Shown: piece by piece, positions 34,046-43,321 of the stretch
Position numbering within the stretch: the first letter of the stretch is position 1
Layout: every line of letters starts with the position of its first letter
From: Kitasatospora viridis
GTDB lineage: Bacteria; Actinomycetota; Actinomycetes; Streptomycetales; Streptomycetaceae
Direction of reading: 5' to 3'
NCBI RefSeq assembly: GCF_007829815.1
Contig: NZ_VIWT01000004.1
Location: forward strand, 62,001-126,000
DNA length: 64,000 nucleotides
The notes under the pieces: generated by a model
The model's database searches: none
Told to the model about the DNA's origin: nothing
The model's input: the letters and a program-made list of their open reading frames with translations, nothing else
Made by a program: the position numbers and the translations under genes

Positions 34046-35896
34046 TCAGCCCAGCGCGCGGTCGAGGTTGAAGGCGGCGCTGATCAGCGAGAGGTGGGTG
34101 AAGGCCTGCGGGAAGTTGCCGAGTTGCTCGCCGGTGGGGCCGATCTCCTCGGCGAACAGGCCGAGGTGGTTGGCGTAGGTGAGCATCTTCTCGAAGGCGA
34201 GCCGGGCCTCCTCCAGCCGGCCGGCCCGGGCCAGGGCCTCGACGTACCAGAAGGAGCAGATCGAGAAGGTGCCCTCGGGGCCGCTCAGGCCGTCCGGGCT
34301 GGTGGCCGGGTCGTAGCGGTGGACCAGGGAGTCGGAGACCAGGTCGGCGGTGAGGGCGTCCAGGGTGGCGAGCCACTTGGGGTCGGTGGGCGAGACGAAC
34401 TTGGCCATCGGCATCATCAGCAGCGAGGCGTCCAACTGGTCCTCGTCCAGCGCCTGGACGAACGCGCCTCGCCCGGTCGACCAGCCGCGCGCCATGATCT
34501 GCCGGTAGATCGCGTCCCGGCAGCCGCGCCAGCGGGGCAGGTCGGCCGGCAGGCCGCGGCGGTTGGCCATCCGGATCGCCCGCTCCAGCGCGACCCAGCA
34601 CATCAGCCGCGAGTAGACGAAGTTGCGGCGGCCGCCGCGGGTCTCCCAGATCCCCTCGTCGGGCTGGTCCCAGTTCTCGCAGAGCCAGTCCGCCATCGCG
34701 CCGACCTCGTCCCAGCGCTCGCTGCTGATCGGCTGGCCCCACTTGTCGTACAGGTAGAGGGAGTCGATCAGGGCTCCGTAGATGTCCAGCTGGAGCTGGC
34801 CGGTGGCCGCGTTGCCGATCCGGACCGGCGCGGAGCCGAGGTAGCCCTCCAGGTGCGCCAGCTCCCGCTCGGGCAGTTCGCTGCGCCCGTCGATGCCGTA
34901 CATGATCTGCAGCGGGCCGCCCGCGCCGGTGCCGCGCATGATGCCGCGCTCGCCGAGGAAGCCCATGAACGCCTCGGCCTCCGAGGTGAACCCCAGGCGC
35001 AGCATGGCGTAGAGGCAGAAGGCGGCGTCGCGGACCCAGACGTAGCGGTAGTCCCAGTTGCGCTCGCCGCCGAGCTGCTCGGGGAGGCTGGTGGTCGGTG
35101 CGGCGATGATCGCGCCGGTCGGCGCGTAGGTGAGGAGCTTGAGCACCAGCGCGGAGCGGTTCACCATCTCCCGCCAGCGGCCGTGGTACTGCGAGCCGGC
35201 CAGCCAGCGGCGCCAGAACCGCACCGTCGCGTCGGCCTGCTCCTCGGCCTCGGCCCGCGGACAGGCCCGGGTCGGCACCTCGTCGCCGATCTGGTCGAGT
35301 GCGAAGACGTTGGACTCGCCCTCCAGGAGCTTGAAGTGCGACCAGACGTCGGTGCCGTCGCTCTCCAGCGGGGCGGTGGAGGTCAGTGCGAGGGTGAGCG
35401 ACGGGGCGCGGAAGACGGCGTGGTGGCCTTCGAGGTGGGTGGTGTGCGCCTCGGTGCCGTAGCCGAACCGCGGGGCGATCCTGGCCCGGAACGGGAGGGT
35501 GCCGCGCACGCACAGCACCCGGCGGATCAGCCGGTGCCGGGCCGCCTCGCGCGAGTCGTCGACCACCGGCATGAAGTCCTGGATCTCCGCCACCCCGTCG
35601 GCCGCGAAGAACCGGGTGATCAGCACGTTCGTGTCGGGGAAGTAGAACTGGCGGGTGCGGGTCGGGACTTCGGCGGCCAGCTCGAACGAGCCGCCCCGGT
35701 CGGCGTCGAGGATGGCCCCGAAGACGCTGGGCGCGTCGAAGCGCGGGCAGCAGTACCAGTCGATGGTGCCGTTCGTGCCGACCAGGGCGGCCGTGCGCAG
35801 GTCGCCGATCAGGCCGTGTTCGGAGATCGGTGTGTACCGGCCGCTGTCGCGGTAGGCGAAACCGGTCGTGTCGAAGCCGGTCGTGGAGAACGCCAT
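34046..35896 (-). CDS. Glycoside hydrolase family 15 protein (glucoamylase/trehalase-like)
   Basis: A 616-residue cytoplasmic enzyme, with no signal peptide visible. N-terminal beta-sandwich: YTPISEHGLIGDLRTAALVGTNGTIDW. (alpha/alpha)6 catalytic domain: ERNWDYRYVWVRDAAF, then RRNFVYSRLMCWVALERAI and CSFWYVEALARAGRLEEA. Actinobacterial relatives include trehalases and glucoamylase-like enzymes. Trehalose or alpha-glucan hydrolysis is therefore the family-based expectation, not proven here. The ATG at 35896 has GGGAGG five bases upstream. It lies 63 bp before the polyprenyl synthase on the same strand. Confidence 0.92.
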   Translation of the reverse strand: MAFSTTGFDTTGFAYRDSGRYTPISEHGLIGDLRTAALVGTNGTIDWYCCPRFDAPSVFGAILDADRGGSFELAAEVPTRTRQFYFPDTNVLITRFFAADGVAEIQDFMPVVDDSREAARHRLIRRVLCVRGTLPFRARIAPRFGYGTEAHTTHLEGHHAVFRAPSLTLALTSTAPLESDGTDVWSHFKLLEGESNVFALDQIGDEVPTRACPRAEAEEQADATVRFWRRWLAGSQYHGRWREMVNRSALVLKLLTYAPTGAIIAAPTTSLPEQLGGERNWDYRYVWVRDAAFCLYAMLRLGFTSEAEAFMGFLGERGIMRGTGAGGPLQIMYGIDGRSELPERELAHLEGYLGSAPVRIGNAATGQLQLDIYGALIDSLYLYDKWGQPISSERWDEVGAMADWLCENWDQPDEGIWETRGGRRNFVYSRLMCWVALERAIRMANRRGLPADLPRWRGCRDAIYRQIMARGWSTGRGAFVQALDEDQLDASLLMMPMAKFVSPTDPKWLATLDALTADLVSDSLVHRYDPATSPDGLSGPEGTFSICSFWYVEALARAGRLEEARLAFEKMLTYANHLGLFAEEIGPTGEQLGNFPQAFTHLSLISAAFNLDRALG

Positions 35897-35963
35897 GTCG
35901 GCCTCCCTGCCGCTGCGGCGCGCGGGCCCGGGGACGGAGCCTTCCTCCCATGCTAGTGCCGCG

Positions 35964-37745
35964 TCAGCCGACCGCCGGGTCGGTCGGGGGGTCGGTCGGG
36001 GGGTCGGCGCCCTGGGTGTCGCCGAGGCGGTCGAGCCGGTCGGCGGCGGGCGCGCGGCCGGCCAGGATGCGGGCCTCGGCGGCCGGGTCGCCGAGGGTGC
36101 GGGCGGCGGTGAGGGCGAGCCGGTAGCAGGTGGCGAGGTCGTCCAGGTGGCGGCGGAGCAGCAGGAAGGCGCCCTGGACGACCGCCAACTGCCAGACGGT
36201 CTCGTGCAGTCCGGCGCCGGCACTGGCCTGGAGCACGGCGGCGAGGTTCTTCCGCTCCTGGTCCAGCCAGTGGAGTCCGTCGGCGCGGGAGGCGAAGTCC
36301 AGGGGTGGCACCTCGGGCACCGAGGTGAGCACCGGGAGGTCGGTGGCGTCGATCGCGGTGGCCGCGTTGTGGGCCGTGTGCAGGGACCAGGTGGCCAGCC
36401 GGGCGAGCGCTCTGCCGCCGTCGCGTTCGCGGTCGGCCAGTTCGGCGGCGTAGCGGCGCAGCAGGTCGTGCAGTTCGTAGCGGCCGGACGTCTTCTGTTG
36501 CAGCAGGTGCTCGTCCTGGAGCAGTTCCAGCAGCGCCTCCGCGTCGGCGGGGGCGGTGCCGGCCAGCGCGGCGGCGGCGGGGACGGTCAGGTCGTGGCCC
36601 GGGTAGCGGCCCAGCAGGCGGAACAACCGGCGGGCGGGCTCGGGCAGTTCACGGTAGGAGAGGTCGAACACCGGCCGCAGCGACCGGCTGCCCGCGCGGG
36701 CCGCGTCCAGGCTGGCGGCCCGCAGGCGCGCGGCGAGGTCGGCCAGGCTCCAGGCCGGCCGGGCGCGCAGCCGGGAGGCGGCCAGCGAGACGGCCAACGG
36801 CAACAGGCCGCAGGCGTCGGCGATCTCCTCGGCCACCGCCGCCTCGGCGCCGACCCGGTCGTGGCCGGCGATCCTGGCCAGCAGTTCGACGGCCTCGGCG
36901 GGGCTGAACACGTCCAGCAGCCGTGGCGAGGAGCCGTCGAGCCCGGCGAGGCTGCGGCGGCTGGTGATCAGCACCAGGCAGCTGGCGGAGGCCGGGATCA
37001 GGCTGCGGACCTGCTCCTCGCCGGCGGCGTTGTCCAGCAGGATCAGCGCGTCCAGGCCGTGCATCCGGTCCCGGAACATGGCCGCCCGGGCGTCCTCCCC
37101 GTCGGGTATCTGGGCGGCCGGCACCCCGAGGGAGCGCAGGAAGGTGTCCAGCACGGCCGCCGGGGCGGCGGGCTCCTGGTCGGGTTCGAAGCCGCGCAGG
37201 TTCACGTAGAGCTGCACCTCGGCGTACCGTCCGGCGCCGACCAGCTTGTGCGCGGCGTGCAGCGCCAGTTGGGTCTTGCCGACGCCGGCCATGCCCTCGA
37301 TGGTGAGCACCAGTGCGGCGGCCGGATCACGGGGCCTGGCCTGGCCGAGCAGCCAGGCCAGCTCCTCCTCACGTCCGGTGAACGTCGGCAGCGCGGACGG
37401 GAGTTGGCGCAGCACGCCGGTGGGTCCGCCGGTCTTGGCGTTGGCGTGCACTGTCACGCAGGCGGCCCGCCAGTGGGCCACGGCCGGCTCGTCGACGCCC
37501 AGCGCCCGGACTATCCCGACCACCAGGTCGATGTCCAGCCGGCGGCGGCGCAGCTGGAAGACGTCGGTGATGGTGGACTGCGACACCTGGCGCGCGGGCC
37601 GCAGCAGCGGGCCGACCCGTCTGGCGAGGGTGCGGTACGACGGCTGGCCGGCCCAGGCGCGCAGGTGTCCCAGCAGTCCGATGAACTCGGCCAGATCGGC
37701 GGCCCGGCGGGGATCCGGGGCAACCTCGTGTCGCAGCAGGCTCAA
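35964..37745 (-). CDS. STAND regulator: HTH, NB-ARC and TPR-like domains
   Basis: A 593-residue signal-transduction ATPase. The first ~95 residues look like a DNA-binding helix-turn-helix (SYRTLARRVGPLLRPARQVSQSTITDVF). The nucleotide-binding domain has Walker A GMAGVGKTQLALHAA (~150), Walker B ALILLDNA and sensor SCLVLITSRRSLAGL, then GLLPLAVSLAASRLRARP and YELHDLLRRYAAELA of NB-ARC proteins. The C-terminus is short, with only a few helical repeats and an odd PPTDPPTDP tail. The start is TTG 37745, with a GGGGGAG site eight bases upstream. Such proteins often regulate nearby secondary metabolism; the target here is unknown. Confidence 0.9.
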   Translation of the reverse strand: MSLLRHEVAPDPRRAADLAEFIGLLGHLRAWAGQPSYRTLARRVGPLLRPARQVSQSTITDVFQLRRRRLDIDLVVGIVRALGVDEPAVAHWRAACVTVHANAKTGGPTGVLRQLPSALPTFTGREEELAWLLGQARPRDPAAALVLTIEGMAGVGKTQLALHAAHKLVGAGRYAEVQLYVNLRGFEPDQEPAAPAAVLDTFLRSLGVPAAQIPDGEDARAAMFRDRMHGLDALILLDNAAGEEQVRSLIPASASCLVLITSRRSLAGLDGSSPRLLDVFSPAEAVELLARIAGHDRVGAEAAVAEEIADACGLLPLAVSLAASRLRARPAWSLADLAARLRAASLDAARAGSRSLRPVFDLSYRELPEPARRLFRLLGRYPGHDLTVPAAAALAGTAPADAEALLELLQDEHLLQQKTSGRYELHDLLRRYAAELADRERDGGRALARLATWSLHTAHNAATAIDATDLPVLTSVPEVPPLDFASRADGLHWLDQERKNLAAVLQASAGAGLHETVWQLAVVQGAFLLLRRHLDDLATCYRLALTAARTLGDPAAEARILAGRAPAADRLDRLGDTQGADPPTDPPTDPAVG

Positions 37746-37986
37746 GAGTTGACTCCCCCCACTTCCGTCTTGATCACCGTCGACGAGTGTAGGTGCCCGG
37801 ACTTGCCCGGGAAACTGTGCCGCGCTGGCCCCTTCCGGCCATTGTGATCAACGCCGGTGCGGGCGGCTGCGGCTGCTCAAGTGCGGCGGGACCTGGGCGT
37901 TTCCCGGTCCTCCCGGCGTCCCGGCCGACCGGGGCAGCCGGGGCACCACCGGAGTTCGGAGCACAGCGACGAGATCGGAGGGTGCA

Positions 37987-38718
37987 ATGTCGGAGGGGGC
38001 GAGGGCGGTGCCGGGGCACACCGGTGACGGGCCCGTGCTGATCGGGGTGGTGGACGAGTGCCAGGCGACCGCGCTGGGGGTGGCGTCCTGGCTCGACGAC
38101 CTGCCGGGGGCCCGGGTCGTGGTGGCCCCGCCGGAGCAGGTGGCGGAGCCGTACGGCCGGGTGGGGGCGCTGGCCGACGTGCTGGTGATGGAGCTGGTGT
38201 ACCGGGGTCGGGCGCGGTTGCCGGACATCGGGCGGCTGGCGCACGCGGGCCGGGAGGTGGTGGTGTACACCCGCTCGGTCGACCGGCCGACCGCGGCGGC
38301 CGTGACCGGGGCGGGCGCGCTGTGCTGCGTCTCGACCACGGACGGGCGCGAGGCGCTGGTCCCGGTGCTCGCGGCCCTGCTCGCCGCGCGCGGCGACCGG
38401 GGGCCGCGGGCGGCGGGCGCCGAACCGGAACCGGAGCCGGAGGAGCGCGAGGAGCCGGAGCCGGAGCCGGAGCCGGAGCTGGAGGAGCGCCCGAGCCTGT
38501 CCGCGCGGGAGATCGACACCACCGTGCTGTGGCTGCGGTCGCCGTCGAAGCACGTGGTGGCGCGGCAGCTGCGGATCTCCCCGCACACGGTGGACATGTA
38601 CCTGCGCCGGGTGCGGCACAAGTACGAGCAGGCGGGCCGGCCGGCGCACACCAAGGCGGAGCTGCTGACCCGGGCGATCGAGGACGGCCTGATCACGGTC
38701 GGCTGCGCGCCCGACTGA
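37987..38718 (+). CDS. LuxR-type regulator with degenerate receiver domain
   Basis: A 243-residue transcription factor. Residues ~17-130 have the fold of a receiver domain (VLIGVVDECQATALGVASWLDD), but the usual phosphoacceptor Asp is replaced in VLVMELVYRG, so phosphorylation is unlikely. A Glu/Pro-rich linker (~140-165, EPEPEPEEREE and EPEPEPELEE) joins it to a LuxR helix-turn-helix (SAREIDTTVLWLRSPSKHVVARQL, RISPHTVDMYLRRV). The ATG at 37987 follows GGAGGG. It ends 136 bp before the beta-lactone-type operon and reads toward it, so it is the best candidate for that cluster's own regulator. Confidence 0.9.
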   Translation: MSEGARAVPGHTGDGPVLIGVVDECQATALGVASWLDDLPGARVVVAPPEQVAEPYGRVGALADVLVMELVYRGRARLPDIGRLAHAGREVVVYTRSVDRPTAAAVTGAGALCCVSTTDGREALVPVLAALLAARGDRGPRAAGAEPEPEPEEREEPEPEPEPELEERPSLSAREIDTTVLWLRSPSKHVVARQLRISPHTVDMYLRRVRHKYEQAGRPAHTKAELLTRAIEDGLITVGCAPD

Positions 38719-38854
38719 GCGGGTGTCACCTGGCCCCGTGTCACCTGAATGCGTGTCATGCCTGCGTCGGCATATGCCTTCTAAGGTCGTGTGCAGCGAA
38801 GCACTGCGAAACGTTGGTTGTCATGATCACGTCTATTTTAGGCAGGAGGTCAGA
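38719..38854 (+). promoter_or_regulatory. Leader/promoter region of the 3-isopropylmalate-type cluster with three 15-bp-spaced repeats
   Basis: GTGTCACCTG occurs at 38723 and 38738, and GTGTCATGCCTG at 38753, an exact 15-bp period. A 10-bp palindrome GGCATATGCC (38769-38778) and an AT-rich stretch with TATTTT follow. AGGAGG lies five bases before the TTG start of the first gene. The repeats are a likely activator site. Confidence 0.5.
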
Positions 38855-39697
38855 TTGATCCACTTCGAGCAGACCGGCCGGGGCCCGGCGCTCGTCCTGG
38901 TTCCCGGACTCGCCGCCACCACCCGCTTCTTCGACCCGCTCGTCACCGACCTCGCCCGCGACCACCGAGTCATCACCCTGGACCTCGCCGGGCAGGGGCT
39001 GAGCCCGACCGGCGCACAGCCCTCGACCCTCGCCCGCGCCGTCCACGACCTGCGCGCCGTCCTGCTGGCGCTCGACGTGCGCGACGCCGTGCTGATCGGC
39101 TGGTCGCTCGGCGCGACCGTCGCCTACGGCTACCTGGAGCAGCACGGCGACGACCGGGTCACCGCGCTGGTCTCGGTGGAGCAGACGCCGCGCCTGCTGG
39201 GCGGCGACGACTGGGCCTACGGCGCCTTCGGCGGGCTGACCCCGCAGGCGGCCCGGGAGTTCGCCGACGCGCTGGGCGCCGGCGGGCGGGACGCGGTGGC
39301 GAACCTGGTGCGCGGCTCCTTCGCGGCCGGCTCCGAACCCGAACCGGCCCTGCTGGAGCACCTGGTGGCGCAGGGCGCGGCGAGCGACCCGGCCGCGCTG
39401 CGCTCGCTCTTCTCCGACGCGCTGGCCCAGGACTGGCGCGAGCGGATCACCGCCGTCACCGTGCCGACCCTGCTGGTGCACGGAGCGCGCAGCGCGGTCT
39501 ACCCGCCCGCCGTCGCCGACTGGCTGGCCGCGGCCCTGCCGGACGCCGCGGTGGCGCCGTTCCCGGACAGCGGGCACCTCCCGTTCCTGGAGGAGACCGA
39601 GCGGTTCGCCGCCGTGGTGCGCGGGTTCGCCGCCCGGCACACGGGCCGCCCGCACGCGGACCAGCAACGAACGGACCGTCAGACCTCGACCCGTTAG
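38855..39697 (+). CDS. Alpha/beta hydrolase, first gene of the 3-isopropylmalate-type cluster
   Basis: A 280-residue hydrolase: VLVPGLAATTRFFDP (oxyanion hole), nucleophile elbow GWSLG (VLIGWSLGATVAYGYL), and catalytic His in DSGHLPFLEETERF. The start is TTG 38855, supported by AGGAGG five bases upstream; no ATG in frame gives a full N-terminus with a ribosome site. Twelve bases separate it from the ATP-grasp gene, so it belongs to the operon. Possible roles are removal of a protecting methyl ester, proofreading, or product hydrolysis as self-protection. Ester removal would fit the methyltransferase in the same cluster, but this is inference. Confidence 0.9.
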   Translation: MIHFEQTGRGPALVLVPGLAATTRFFDPLVTDLARDHRVITLDLAGQGLSPTGAQPSTLARAVHDLRAVLLALDVRDAVLIGWSLGATVAYGYLEQHGDDRVTALVSVEQTPRLLGGDDWAYGAFGGLTPQAAREFADALGAGGRDAVANLVRGSFAAGSEPEPALLEHLVAQGAASDPAALRSLFSDALAQDWRERITAVTVPTLLVHGARSAVYPPAVADWLAAALPDAAVAPFPDSGHLPFLEETERFAAVVRGFAARHTGRPHADQQRTDRQTSTR

Positions 39698-39709
39698 GGG
39701 ATCCACACC

Positions 39710-40711
39710 ATGTCTACCACCCTGGACAGCCGCACCCGCCGGCTGTGCTGGATCTACCCGGACCGCGGCACCGCCTGGCAGCGGGGCCTGGAGCAGGAAC
39801 ACGTCTGGGACCGGTACGCCGGGATAGCCCGCGAGGCGGGCTTCGAACTCTCCTTCCACAAGCCGGAGTCGCTGGCCGTGGACGCCACGGACAGCCGCCG
39901 GCCGAAGTTCTTCCTGGAGGGCGAGCCGGTGACCCCCGAGGACACCGTCTTCGTCACCGACATCTACTCCCTCTCGCACCAGCTCCAGGACGTCGGCAGC
40001 CAGCTCTTCCTCTACACCCTGCTCGAACGGGCCGGCTTCTACCTGCCGATCCCGCCGAGCACGGCCTACCTGGGCACCGAGAAGACGACCACCCTGCTGC
40101 ACCTGGCGGACAGCCCCGTCAGCGCCGTGCCCACCGTGCGGATCGCCACCGGCCGCGACGGCATGCGGGCCCAGTACGACCAGGCGCTGGCCGGCCTGGA
40201 GTACCCGCTGCTGGTCAAGCCCGCCACCTGGGGCATGGGCCTGGGTGTCTGCGTGGTGCACAACCTCAACGAGCTGCGCGGGATCGTCGGCCTGGCCGGC
40301 GCCTCGGACACCGTCCTGGTGGTGCAGCCCTACTTCAGCAACGTCGAGGACTACCGCGTCTACGTGGTCGACGGGAAGCCGCACACCGTCCTGCACAGCG
40401 TCAAGGACGGCCCGAACCTGATGGCCAGCCGCGCGACCGGCGGCAAGCGCCGGCGCGGCTACGAGGACCCGCTGCCCGAGCTGGCGGAGACCGTCGACTA
40501 CGTGGTCTCCCGGCTGCCGCTGCCCTTCCTGACGGTCGACTTCCTCTTCGACGGCGAGCGGTTCTGGCTCTCCGAGATCGAGGTGGACGGCGCGGTCGGC
40601 TTCGAGGAGGACGAGGAGATGGCCCGCCGCGGCCACACCATCCTGCAGGCCCGCTTCCAGGCCTACCGCGCCGGGCACGACGCCTGGCTGGCCCGGCGGG
40701 CCGAGCGGTGA
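39710..40711 (+). CDS. ATP-grasp ligase (RimK-like)
   Basis: A 333-residue ATP-grasp enzyme that probably forms an amide bond through an acyl phosphate. Seen: ATP-binding lysine region YPLLVKPATWGMGLG; VVQPYFSNVEDYRVYVVDGK; and the metal-binding end TVDFLFDGERFWLSEIEVDG. The N-terminal ~110 residues (RRLCWIYPDRGTAWQRGLEQ) are the less conserved preATP-grasp fold. Its stop overlaps the next GTG (GTGA). With a second ATP-grasp ligase in the same operon, the pair could make the two amide bonds of a short peptide (amino acid to amino acid, and peptide to an isopropylmalate-derived acid). Confidence 0.92.
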   Translation: MSTTLDSRTRRLCWIYPDRGTAWQRGLEQEHVWDRYAGIAREAGFELSFHKPESLAVDATDSRRPKFFLEGEPVTPEDTVFVTDIYSLSHQLQDVGSQLFLYTLLERAGFYLPIPPSTAYLGTEKTTTLLHLADSPVSAVPTVRIATGRDGMRAQYDQALAGLEYPLLVKPATWGMGLGVCVVHNLNELRGIVGLAGASDTVLVVQPYFSNVEDYRVYVVDGKPHTVLHSVKDGPNLMASRATGGKRRRGYEDPLPELAETVDYVVSRLPLPFLTVDFLFDGERFWLSEIEVDGAVGFEEDEEMARRGHTILQARFQAYRAGHDAWLARRAER

Positions 40712-41877
40712 CCGCGCTGCTCGGAACCGCGCCCGAGCCGGCCGCGCTGCTCGCGCACGCCCGCCGGCTGGCCGGTCGCGGCGGCGCGCCGGTGCCCGAG
40801 GGGGCCCGCGAGCTCGCCGACCTGCCGCTCAGCGGGGCGGCGGAGATCCTGGCGGTCAGCCGGCAGGCGTCCGCCGAGCACGGCGGCAGCATCGTGATGT
40901 CCAGCGGCGGCACCACCGGACGGCCGAAGCTCACCTTCATGGCCTACCACCAGGCCTTCGCCCGGCTGTCCGCCCAGTGGCGCCCGCTGCGGCCCGGCGG
41001 CACCCTGCTCAACCTGTTCAACCCGGGCCGGCTGTGGGGATCGCACTACTACATGCAGGCGTTCGCCCAGCACAGCGGCTGCGCCGCCGCCCCGATGGGC
41101 CCGTTCGAGCCCGGCGAGGTCGCCTCCTGGCTCGCCACCTGCGAGGACATGGGCGCCGACGCGGTCGCCGGGACGCCGAGCGTGCTCGCCGACTTCGCCC
41201 GCGGGGTGCTCGACAACGGCCGCCGGCTCCAGCTCTCCTCGCTGGTCTGGATGGCCGAGCCGTGGACCGAGGCGAAGCTCGCCGTGGTGCGGGAGGCCTT
41301 CCCCGGGATCGGCTTCTGGGGCAACTACGGCTCCTCGGAGACCCACATCGTCGCGACCAGCGCCCCGGCCTGCGAGGTCGGCGTGCTGCACCTGCTGCCG
41401 GACCAGCTGGTGGAACTCGACGAGGAGGGCGCGCTGTTGACCCGGGTGGGCGGCGGCTGGACCATCCCGGTGGTGCGCTACCGGCTCGGCGACCGGCTCG
41501 CCGCCGCCGAGTGCCGGTGCGGGCGGCCCGACGGGCTGCGGGTGCTCGGCCGGGCGGACGACTCGGTGAAGTTCCACGGCTCGCTGCTCGGCATCGGGGC
41601 GATGCTGGACGCGGTGCGCCGCCTCCCCGGGGTGGACGAGGCCCAGTTGCTGCTCACCGGCGAGAACAGCGGGCTGCGCACGGTCACCGCGCTCACCGCC
41701 CGGTACGCGGGTGACGCACCGTCAGACGTGGTGCGCCAGGCCCTGATCGCCGAGTTCGAGGAGCTGCGCGACGTCGCCCTCCAGCAGCCGGACGCCGTAC
41801 GGGTCGAACGGGCCGCGCGGCTGGAGCGGGTCGAGCGCACCGGAAAGGTGCCGCCCGCGCTGTGGCGGGCCGCGTGA
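40708..41877 (+). CDS. Adenylate-forming enzyme, phenylacetate-CoA ligase (PaaK)-like
   Basis: A 389-residue ANL-type enzyme, shorter than classical acyl-CoA synthetases. Phosphate-binding loop SSGGTTGRPKLTF, A5 motif GNYGSSETHIVATSAP, YRLGDR, and a Cys cluster AECRCGRPDG are all typical of the PaaK/coenzyme F390 synthetase group. It should activate a carboxylate as an acyl-adenylate. Candidates are the branched malate half-ester or an amino acid. GTG 40708 overlaps the ATP-grasp stop, and the stop overlaps the exporter's GTG, so three genes are coupled. It is one of two adenylating enzymes in the operon; which one closes the presumed beta-lactone cannot be decided from sequence. Confidence 0.9.
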   Translation: MTALLGTAPEPAALLAHARRLAGRGGAPVPEGARELADLPLSGAAEILAVSRQASAEHGGSIVMSSGGTTGRPKLTFMAYHQAFARLSAQWRPLRPGGTLLNLFNPGRLWGSHYYMQAFAQHSGCAAAPMGPFEPGEVASWLATCEDMGADAVAGTPSVLADFARGVLDNGRRLQLSSLVWMAEPWTEAKLAVVREAFPGIGFWGNYGSSETHIVATSAPACEVGVLHLLPDQLVELDEEGALLTRVGGGWTIPVVRYRLGDRLAAAECRCGRPDGLRVLGRADDSVKFHGSLLGIGAMLDAVRRLPGVDEAQLLLTGENSGLRTVTALTARYAGDAPSDVVRQALIAEFEELRDVALQQPDAVRVERAARLERVERTGKVPPALWRAA

Positions 41878-43289
41878 GCCGGCTCAAGGGGCACCCGTGG
41901 GCGGTGCTGGTGGTGCTCTCGCTCGGCCTGTTCATGACCCAGCTCGACATCCTGGTCATCTCCATCGCGGTGCCCGACCTGGTGAGCGGCCTGCACACCT
42001 CGCTGGGCGCGGTGGTCTGGGCGCTCAACGCCTACGTCCTGGTGATGGCCGTGCTGGTGGTGGTCTGCGGGCGGCTCGGCGACCTGCGCGGACAGCGCCG
42101 GGTGTTCGTGGCCGGCGTGGCGCTGTTCACCGTGGCCAGCCTGCTCGGCGGCCTGTCCCGCAACGCGCCCGAGCTGATCGCGGCCCGGGCGGTCCAGGGG
42201 CTGGGGGCGGCGCTGCTGAGCCCGCCGACCCTGGCGATCCTGGTGTCCGTCTTCCCGGCCGACCGGCGCGGCTCCGCGCTCGGGATCCGCGGTGCGGTGG
42301 CGGGCGCCGCGGCGGTCTCCGCGCCGGTGCTGGGCGGCCTGTTGATCAGCGCGCTGAACTGGCGCTGGGTGTTCTTCATCAACGTGCCGGTGGGGATCGC
42401 GGTGCTCGCCGGGGCGTTCCTGATCATCCCCAGGATCGAGCCCGTGCGGGCCGCCCGGCTGGACCTGCTGGGCACCCTGCTGGTCGCCGTCGCGCTCACC
42501 GCCTTCACCTTCGCCGTCAGCGAGGGGCAGCACTACCACTGGAACGGCTGGGTCTGGGCGCTGCTCGGCGTCGCGGCGGTGTTCTTCGCCGCCTTCGTGC
42601 GCCAGCAGCGCGGCGTGCAGGACCGGCAGCCGCTGGTGCCGTTCGCGCTCTTCCGGGACCGCAACTTCGCGGTGATGAACGCCGCCTCGGTGGCCGTGAC
42701 GATCGGCGTGCTCGGCTGCGTGCTGGTGCTCTCGGTGTTCTTCCAGGACGTGGCGCACTTCGGCGCGCTGAAGACCGGCCTGATCATCGCGCCCGCCTCG
42801 GCGGTCTCGATGGTGCTGTCGCCGCTGGCCGGGCGGCTGGCCGACTGGATGGACGGGCGGATCCTGCTGATCGCCGGGTTCCTGCTGACCGCCGCCGGAG
42901 TGCTCTGGTCGGCGCTGGTGATCGGCCCGGCGGCGCCCTGGGCGGCCTTCCTGGCACCGATGGTGGTCATCGGCCTGGGCAACGCGTTCATGGTCACCCC
43001 GATCGGCGCCCTGGCCTTCCACGAGGTCACCACCGACATGGCCGGCGCGGCCGCCGGGGTGATGAGCTCGCTGCAACAGGTGGGCTCGGTGGTCGGGACG
43101 GCGATGGTGGGCGCGCTGCTGCAGAACCGGCTGGCCGCCGCGGGCACGCCCCAGTCCGCCGTCCAGACCACCCTGGCGCTGCCGATCGCGGTGGTGGTCC
43201 TCGGCGCGCTGGTCTGCCTGGCCGCGCGCCCGCCGCGGGCCGCCGCCGGGCCGCCCGCCACCGAGGCCGCCGAACTCGTGGAGCAGTGA
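41874..43289 (+). CDS. DHA2-family MFS exporter of the beta-lactone-type cluster
   Basis: A 471-residue transporter with about 14 hydrophobic segments. The DHA2 pattern begins FMTQLDILVISIAVPDL, then CGRLGDLRGQRRVFVAG, with RAVQGLGAALLSPPTLAIL in the following helices and FFINVPVGI later. It is placed mid-operon with four-base overlap to the adenylating enzyme and is likely the product exporter and the only obvious self-resistance determinant. No proteasome-subunit gene is found in the window. The GTG at 41874 is chosen for the overlap; a GTG four codons upstream is possible. Confidence 0.92.
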   Translation: MSRLKGHPWAVLVVLSLGLFMTQLDILVISIAVPDLVSGLHTSLGAVVWALNAYVLVMAVLVVVCGRLGDLRGQRRVFVAGVALFTVASLLGGLSRNAPELIAARAVQGLGAALLSPPTLAILVSVFPADRRGSALGIRGAVAGAAAVSAPVLGGLLISALNWRWVFFINVPVGIAVLAGAFLIIPRIEPVRAARLDLLGTLLVAVALTAFTFAVSEGQHYHWNGWVWALLGVAAVFFAAFVRQQRGVQDRQPLVPFALFRDRNFAVMNAASVAVTIGVLGCVLVLSVFFQDVAHFGALKTGLIIAPASAVSMVLSPLAGRLADWMDGRILLIAGFLLTAAGVLWSALVIGPAAPWAAFLAPMVVIGLGNAFMVTPIGALAFHEVTTDMAGAAAGVMSSLQQVGSVVGTAMVGALLQNRLAAAGTPQSAVQTTLALPIAVVVLGALVCLAARPPRAAAGPPATEAAELVEQ

Positions 43290-43321
43290 ACCCGTCCGCC
43301 CCGTCACTCCCGAGGTCACCC

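Noticed and set aside
41478..43319. Leftward 613-codon frame rich in His/Gln/Glu
   Set aside because: Composition typical of the antisense of a membrane transporter; the + strand encodes a complete MFS protein.
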